Source of the DNA: Larix sibirica
Taxonomy: Eukaryota > Streptophyta > Pinopsida > Pinales > Pinaceae
Length of the DNA stretch: 22,507 nucleotides
NCBI GenBank assembly: GCA_004151065.3
Contig: NWUY0300040917.1
Location: forward strand, 41,804 to 64,310
Direction: 5' to 3'
The position numbers and the translations under genes are program-made. Numbering within the stretch: the first letter of the stretch is position 1; each line of letters begins with the position of its first letter. Below the pieces are notes generated by a model. The model saw only the letters and a program-made list of their open reading frames with translations, was not told where the DNA came from and searched no databases. This document shows positions 18,009-22,507 of this stretch, one piece after another.

Positions 18009-19323
18009 TCAGTAAGTGTTATACAAGGATAGTAAAACTTCTTCTATGGACTCTTCATCGATAGGTTGGATCTTCGAAAGGCCACGCAGTTTTGAATAGA
18101 ATACGTTAAAACTATGTTTTCCAAAATCTGGTGTAAAATTGATCCAATTAGCTTGAAGTGGTGTTTGGATCATCAGTCATTCCAAAATTCATCCATAGTC
18201 ATCTAGCCAACTCCATATTGTGCTTTGTTTAGGTCCAATTCCCAAGTTTCACTTGATGATTTGTCTTAAGTCGACCCATGATTCAGAAATATAGGGATCA
18301 CATCGACGGGGGTTGCTGGTTCAAGAGTAAAAATCTACAATTTTCGAGTTTCCTCCATTGGCAAAGGTCCCTTGATCCACACCTCACCCTCTCTCTCATC
18401 TGGTCAACTTTCCCTCAACCCAGGTGGGAATTTTGGCTACTCGATCTTTTCAACCGCCTTCTCCATATTCCTCTTATTACGAAGGGGAATTGAATGGTCC
18501 CTCAAATCCTCCCGTATTTTCTATAATTTTTCCCTTTCAAGCTTCTAAGTATCAGTTGTCTGCTTATGACTAGGCATCAATTTTTGTTGAGTCAATATTG
18601 GGTCCTTATTAGGCTTCATATCATGCTTATTTTGTCGACTAGAATTGTCTATTCATTCATTGGAACGTGGTCAGTGAACCCTCCATTTCCGACCCGACTC
18701 TTACCGAATGACAAAAGTGGGTTCAACAATGAGGTTCATTTGTTTACGAAATAATCCCACTCGCACTCATGGAAAAACCACTCCCAATATTTTTGCTTCT
18801 GCTCCCAATTTAAACTGGCACTGGGGCCCAACAAAGGTTGAGGCTCAACTATGTGACCGATTTCTTTTTCGATTAGAAACTTATACAACAAGGTAGGAAT
18901 TGTACAAAAAAAGCTGTCGTGGAACTTGTTATAGAAGCTGCTTCAGATTTCATTGATCGAAGTTCTTTCTTTGATAGCTTGTTCTCATGGTAGTCATCTC
19001 ATATATTTTCTATCCACTCATATAAATTTGTTCGTCCACGATTATTGAATTTATGCATTAACAATATTTCATTATGGGTGTCCAACTTTCTCATGAACTC
19101 TATCCAAGAACTTCTTTATTTCATGTGAGACGACTTCAATGATTTGTTCATGATATTTAGTGAAGACATTTTCTTTGGCCTGTGCGATTGTCAGCTTGTT
19201 CCTTTTGGAATAGCTTTGAATATAGTTCGTGACTTTCCGATTCCACCACTCTCTAATTTATTCCTTGCTCACCATATATGTACGCATGGTTCTTTGATTT
19301 CCCGGGTCAGTACTACCGGCCAT
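18009..19323 (-). pseudogene. ORF1: unrecognised upstream ORF of the gypsy element
   Basis: Begins with an ATGGCC at 19323, 8 nt inside the 5' LTR, and ends at tandem stops near 18009, about 105 nt before the Gag ATG. Readable segments in order, with frameshifts and stops: MAGSTDPGNQRTMRTYMVSK, REWWNRKVTNYIQSY, LTIAQAKENVFTKYHEQIIE, NLYEWIENI, IPTLLYKFLIEKEIGHIVEP, NWEQKQKYWEWFFHECEW, KHDMKPNKDPILTQQKLMP, GEVWIKGPLPMEETRKL, LEPATPVDVIPIFLNHGST, STIWSWLDDYG and IQPIDEESIEEVLLSLYNTY. Total length is about 438 codons, rich in Trp, Lys and Glu, with no domain I recognise. Ogre/Tat-type plant gypsy elements also carry an ORF upstream of gag; whether this is related is unknown. Confidence 0.65.
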
Positions 19324-19331
19324 GAAACCAA
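19324..19331 (-). other. Primer-binding-site region of the gypsy element
   Basis: The minus strand just inside the LTR reads TTGGTTTC and runs into ATGGCCGG. It starts with a TGG as expected, but matches neither the initiator tRNA-Met site nor another tRNA I can name. If it is the PBS, it overlaps the ORF1 start codon. Confidence 0.35.
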
Positions 19332-19374
19332 TGTTGTAATCTAAGGGATTATGTGAGGTTTCTAGTAGCACATC

Positions 19375-19390
19375 ACACACACACACACAT
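19375..19390. repeat. (CA)n microsatellite in the gypsy LTR
   Basis: About seven CA units, absent from the left LTR copy at 197-485, so it expanded after the two separated. Confidence 0.85.
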
Positions 19391-19467
19391 ATATCAAATA
19401 CTAGATGATACATACATAAAGAGAGCAAGAAAGTGAGAAAGTAATGGAGGTAGAAAAAACAAGTATC

Positions 19468-19473
19468 TTTATT
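19468..19473 (-). terminator. Putative AATAAA polyadenylation signal in the gypsy LTR
   Basis: Minus-strand AATAAAGATAC about 65 bp downstream of the TATA box, a spacing suited to a short R region. Confidence 0.5.
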
Positions 19474-19538
19474 ATAACATTCGACCATACTGTGCAAAAA
19501 GGGGGCATAATCATCTCTTTAAAATATGGCTCACTTGC

Positions 19539-19548
19539 CTATTTATAT
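19539..19548 (-). promoter_or_regulatory. TATA box of the gypsy LTR
   Basis: Minus strand TATAAATAGG, a strong plant-type TATA box in the expected place between U3 and R. The left LTR has tatatatacgg at the matching place. Confidence 0.65.
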
Positions 19549-19687
19549 GAGTTATACAAGTAGTTAGAGAGTTGTAACTGCATAAATGTCTGGAATTCGT
19601 CCTAACCAACTTGACTAGATCAGGATGACTTAATCAGTGGTCGGTTAGGAGGACCTAGTTGAGGAATTCGACTAGGCTCCTCCAACA

Positions 19688-19897
19688 ATAAATGTTGTAG
19701 ATTCGACCCTTACAATGAAGGCATATTCACACTCAATATAACATCCTTTGCCAAAGAAAGATCATCCTTATTCAAAATACACGGAACATCACCCTTTTTA
19801 AAATACCAAGAGGTTCTGATCTATCCTCTACTTTCATTTCTTGGCCAATATTTCCTTTTATCATTCGAAGAAATAACATCTCTATTACCATCCAATG
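19688..19897. other. Spacer without recognisable features
   Basis: About 210 bp right of the gypsy LTR. It does not continue the copia RT fragment of 1-196, as it should if the gypsy element were one simple insertion there. No gene seen. Confidence 0.5.
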
Positions 19898-20149
19898 TGT
19901 TAGTTTTTTCGATGATGTTGCATAGGGCTTTCAACTAGTAGACAAGTGAAGAGTAATATGCACACACATTAATACATCGAGACAAAATATGGGCCAAGCG
20001 CTTAAACACCTTATATTCATATTGGATGGTGTATTTATACATAATAAAGAGAGGTTGGATTGGTTAAACCCGCTCCAACTATCCATTCATTAATTTATAC
20101 ATAAGATCATGATGACCATAAATATAGGGCCCAAAGGGTCCCTCCAACA
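19898..20149 (-). repeat. Short LTR-like segment of another element
   Basis: Ends CCTCCAACA at 20149, immediately followed by a pyrimidine-rich run that is a polypurine tract on the minus strand. Within it the minus strand has TATAAATA (20032-20039). The left end is uncertain: TGTTAG at 19898 or TGTTGC at 19916. It looks like the 3' LTR of a minus-strand element whose body would lie to the right, but no coding remnant is recognisable there. Flanking pentamers do not match. Confidence 0.5.
20032..20039 (-). promoter_or_regulatory. TATA-like box in the short LTR-like segment
   Basis: Minus strand TATAAATA about 115 bp from the proposed LTR start at 20149. Confidence 0.4.
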
Positions 20150-20163
20150 TCTCCCCCAACCCA
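20150..20163 (-). other. Polypurine tract
   Basis: Minus strand GGGTTGGGGGAGA directly before TGTTGGAGGG. This is the usual arrangement at the 3' LTR of a plant LTR element. Confidence 0.55.
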
Positions 20164-21350
20164 AAACTCTTATTCGTCCCAAAAAGAACAAGAAGTATGC
20201 AGGAACATTCATGACCTGTGACTCTTTAGCCTCCGTTTTCAATTTGGTAGTAGTCAGTTGAAGCCTCATCCTTTAATCATCTGATCGACATTCATCTTCA
20301 TCAGCTCAAAACTAGGTCTTTTGGATCTTCTTTTTGTACCATTTTTCTTCCTTCTAACTTTCAGTGTCACAACTAAAGAACCGCTTTTGCATTTCTCCAC
20401 CAGGGGGCTCACATCCAGTTGTTCTTTGCATCATCGTCTTATCATGAAATTATTTCTGTGCGTTTGTATGATGTCTTTTTCTTGAATGTTGTCTTCATTT
20501 GTTGAGGATTAATAATGCCTACAATTTTCATTATGCTTACTGCTCCTGTGCATGATATTGTGATTGATCTGTTGGTCGTGGCTGATAGCTTTGGACTCGA
20601 GCGACTTGAATCGATTCTACTTACAAGAGTCAACTAGAGATTAAATTCATTACAAAAGTGGAGGGGATTACCTATATTGAAAAATACTCATGTTTCATCC
20701 CCTATCGAATTCTAAATTTTAAACTAGAGTCTCTTTGTGAGCTAATGTCTCTATCGACTCGATTACAAATTTGACAAATGTATCTAGTTACATAATTTTC
20801 CATTGACCTTATTTTTACAATGACCACATTCAATAATTCGACATCGACCATACTTTCCAAAATAATATCAACTACATAACAATATATTGTATGCTTGACA
20901 TAAATAACTCGCCATAAAAATGACTCGACTAAGTTGGGTATCAAACTATTAAAATTTGGGCTCGACCCAACACTAAATGAACATATTATATACATTGACT
21001 TATTTATCATATTTTTTTTATCAAACCAAGTCGAGTCTATAGAATACATCCAATAAATCCAATCTTCAAAAGATAAAAGTACTGGTCAATGGTAGTCGAC
21101 AAAGTGCGTTTGGGCAATAAGGTCGACGAACTGATTAGAGGAGGGATTCTAGTGGTTGGACACCCCACTTGGCTCCACTCCCCACGCCAAGTGGAATTTG
21201 TGGGCTGAGATGGCAGTGCCACCTGTTGGGTAGCTGGGCGCTTTAATGCTGCACGTGTGGCACGCTTTTCTACGGTCGCATGTGCTTTCTCCCGCGGTCG
21301 CCTTCTTCCCTCGTGTTATTCTGCTCAGGCCCGGTGTGTGGAAGTTTTGT
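20164..21350. other. Stretch without a recognisable gene
   Basis: Probably retroelement-derived non-coding DNA. A minus-strand open frame of 115 codons (20702-21049) has no known motif and AT-rich composition. Words such as gactcga and tcgac recur at about 20750-21130 and recall the gypsy LTR U3, but I could not align them convincingly. From about 21130 GC content rises sharply. Confidence 0.4.
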
Positions 21351-21352
21351 TG

Positions 21353-21440
21353 CCCTAGTCCTTGTTCACCTCGCCCTCCGCTGCGGTGATGTCCTACCCT
21401 GGTCACTGTTCACCTCACCCTCCGCTACGGTGATATCCTG
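21353..21440. repeat. 44-bp tandem duplication
   Basis: Units 21353-21396 and 21397-21440 share a gttcacctc..cctccgct.cggtgat core, with 7 mismatches in 44 positions. Three of the changes are G in the first copy and A in the second. Confidence 0.9.
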
Positions 21441-21618
21441 CTCTAGTTATTAGCTGGTTGCTCCTGCTTGGTGCCTCAGACATGGTCGCCTTGCGTTCAC
21501 TGGTGCGCATGCTGTTGTTCAGTGGTGGCTACGACATGGATTATCCTTGGTTCAGTGGTGGAGATGGTGGGTTCCTTCTCCTGTGGCTTTGGTGGTGGAG
21601 ATGGTTTCTTCCTGCTCA

Positions 21619-21763
21619 AGTTCGTTCGGTGGCTTTCGATGGTGGAGATGGTGGCTTCCTACTCGGGTTCATTTGGTGGCTTTCAGTGGTGGCTTCCTGC
21701 TCGAGCTCATTCAGTGGATTTCGGTGGTGGCTTCTTGCTCGAGCTTGTTCGGTGGCTTCATGC
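21619..21763. repeat. 38-bp minisatellite
   Basis: Units at 21619-21665 (47 bp, with a 9-bp insertion), 21666-21703, 21704-21741 and a partial unit from 21742. The core is gttcattcggtggctttc, followed by gtggtggcttcctgctcg. Related ggtggagatggtgg words precede it from 21556. All three plus frames stay open here because the unit is poor in stop codons, so long plus-strand frames at 21458-21953 are not evidence of a gene. Confidence 0.85.
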
Positions 21764-21989
21764 AACTGGTTTCTTCATGGGTGTCTTCGTGGGTTCGTGG
21801 TTGTTGGTTTCTGCACGGTCACATGGCGGTGGCTTCGTTCAGTGGCTCATTGGTAGGAATCTCCTACCAGCTATCTCTGCGACTGTGGTTTTCAACACTT
21901 TCAACCTGCTGCTGGGAATTGTATGGACCTTGTTTGGTGCATTTCTAGGATAATGTTGCATTTCTTAATAGGTTTATGTTGCTGTAGTG

Positions 21990-22122
21990 TTTATGTTGGG
22001 TTTGTGTTGGTAGTTTATGTTGCATTCGCTGCAGTGGGGTTTTGGTGAATTACTCCAAACTGTTGGTTTAAGTTTGAACTGTTTGGTGGTTTTGGTTTGC
22101 ATTTTGGGGCTGCCGGGAATTG
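21990..22122 (+). repeat. Direct repeat, copy 1
   Basis: Shares with 22287-22401 the ordered words ggtttgtgttg, tttatgttgcattcgctgcag, ttgaactgtttggtggttttg (in part) and ggggctgccgggaattg. Copy 1 has about 18 bp more in the middle. The strand has a strong G+T bias. Confidence 0.85.
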
Positions 22123-22204
22123 ATATTATGGACATGCTCTTGCTTGTGCTTGTTCTAATCCGTGTTATGATGGAAATTCTTCTACTGGTTATGCTGGAAA
22201 TGGC

Positions 22205-22253
22205 ACAATACATAATACTGTTTATTTATGGAACAATACAAAATACTGTTTTA
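22205..22253. repeat. Short tandem repeat, 28-bp period
   Basis: acaatacataatactgttta at 22205 and acaatacaaaatactgtttt at 22233. Confidence 0.8.
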
Positions 22254-22286
22254 TTGAAATGTCAAGTTTGAATTATTTTTTTAGGG

Positions 22287-22401
22287 TTTATGTGGGGTTT
22301 GTGTTGTATGTTTATGTTGCATTCGCTGCAGCATGGTTTTGTGGGTTTACGATTGAACTGTTTGGTGGTTTTGGTTTGCGTTTTGGGGCTGCCGGGAATT
22401 G
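22287..22401 (+). repeat. Direct repeat, copy 2
   Basis: Second copy of the repeat at 21990-22122, offset by about 280-300 bp, ending in the same gctgccgggaattg. Shorter gctgggaatt words also occur at 21911 and 22475, so the whole 21.9-22.5 kb stretch looks built from one repeated theme. Confidence 0.85.
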
Positions 22402-22426
22402 GTGAATAATGAATGTGATCCTTATT

Positions 22427-22465
22427 ATGCTCGAATTATGCTAATGTTAATGCTCGAATTATGCT
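22427..22465. repeat. Short direct repeat, 23-bp period
   Basis: atgctcgaattatgct occurs at 22427-22442 and again at 22450-22465. Confidence 0.85.
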
Positions 22466-22507
22466 CCTTATTGTGCTGGGAATTATGGTGAATAATGAAT
22501 TCGGTTT

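Larger units (their letters stand above)
12395..19687 (-). mobile_element. Degenerate Ty3-gypsy retrotransposon with unusual domain order
   Basis: Minus-strand order: LTR (19332-19687), ORF1 (19323-18009), Gag with zinc knuckles (17904-16486), aspartic protease (about 16300-16000), second Gag-like domain (about 15620-14970), RT (about 14590-14061), RNase H (about 13800-13330) and integrase (about 13180-12395). No internal LTR separates the blocks. RT-RNase H-integrase is the Ty3-gypsy order, and integrase motifs resemble non-chromodomain plant lineages (Athila/Tat-like), though the C-terminus is lost. Copy C cuts it at 12395. Many nonsense changes but few frameshifts in Gag suggest point-mutation decay. 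Its 3' LTR could be the copy at 197-485, but this is not proven. Confidence 0.8.
19332..19687 (-). repeat. Ty3-gypsy 5' LTR
   Basis: 356 bp, from TGTTGTAATC to CTCCAACA, with 5-bp inverted ends (TGTTG…CAACA). The minus strand carries TATAAATAGG (19539-19548) and, downstream, AATAAA (19468-19473). It is followed by the ORF1 start. It also holds a short (CA)n run (19375-19390). The LTR is short for a plant gypsy element of about 8 kb or more. Confidence 0.8.

Noticed and set aside
18009-19323. ORF1 as a host gene fragment rather than part of the gypsy element
   Set aside because: It begins 8 nt inside the LTR, runs in the same direction and ends about 100 nt before gag, so it belongs to the element; capture from the host in the distant past cannot be excluded.
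20702-21049. 115-codon minus-strand open frame
   Set aside because: AT-rich, no motif I recognise, and next to LTR-like DNA; not supported as a gene.
21458-21953. Long plus-strand open frames (132-161 codons) as a Gly/Trp-rich protein gene
   Set aside because: All three frames are open at once across a stop-poor 38-bp repeat; no conserved domain or splice support.
22281-22300. Telomere-type TTTAGGG repeat
   Set aside because: Only a single ttagggttta word is present, no tandem tract.

Overview
This window is transposon-dominated DNA from a large plant nuclear genome, probably a vascular plant; I cannot name the species. It holds at least three layers of decayed LTR retrotransposons, nearly all oriented on the minus strand, and no host gene that I can support. 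Coding remnants were found by translating the minus strand across stops and frameshifts, because almost no intact reading frame survives. Two assembly defects matter: a single N at 4453 and NN at 6100-6101.

Layout. 1-196: a Ty1-copia reverse transcriptase fragment, cut by a Ty3-gypsy LTR (197-485). 486-6099: two copies (A, B) of a copia-like family, arranged LTR1 - body A - LTR2 - body B, sharing LTR2. Copy B lacks its right LTR at the NN gap. 6102-8343: AT-rich DNA with polypurine-tract-like motifs, a (CT)n tract and no recognisable gene. 8344-12394: a third copy (C) with both LTRs. 12395-19687: a Ty3-gypsy element read right to left as LTR, ORF1, Gag, protease, a second Gag-like domain, RT, RNase H, integrase, cut off at 12395 by copy C. 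19688-20163: spacer and a short unrelated LTR-like stretch with a polypurine tract. 20164-21350: nothing recognisable. 21353-22507: GC- to GT-rich DNA with several small tandem and direct repeats.

How the parts work together. Copies A-C each encode only Gag plus an aspartic protease motif, followed by a shared tail of about 100 codons where integrase, RT and RNase H would be. They would have needed enzymes from an autonomous relative; the copia RT scrap at 1-196 shows that such elements existed here, but no link is proven. The gypsy element carries most domains for its own movement but is dead: nonsense codons, frameshifts and lost catalytic residues in protease, RNase H and integrase. Its domain order is unusual and is the most interesting part of the window: an upstream ORF starting 8 nt inside the 5' LTR, a Gag with four zinc-knuckle positions, and a second Gag-like domain between protease and RT.
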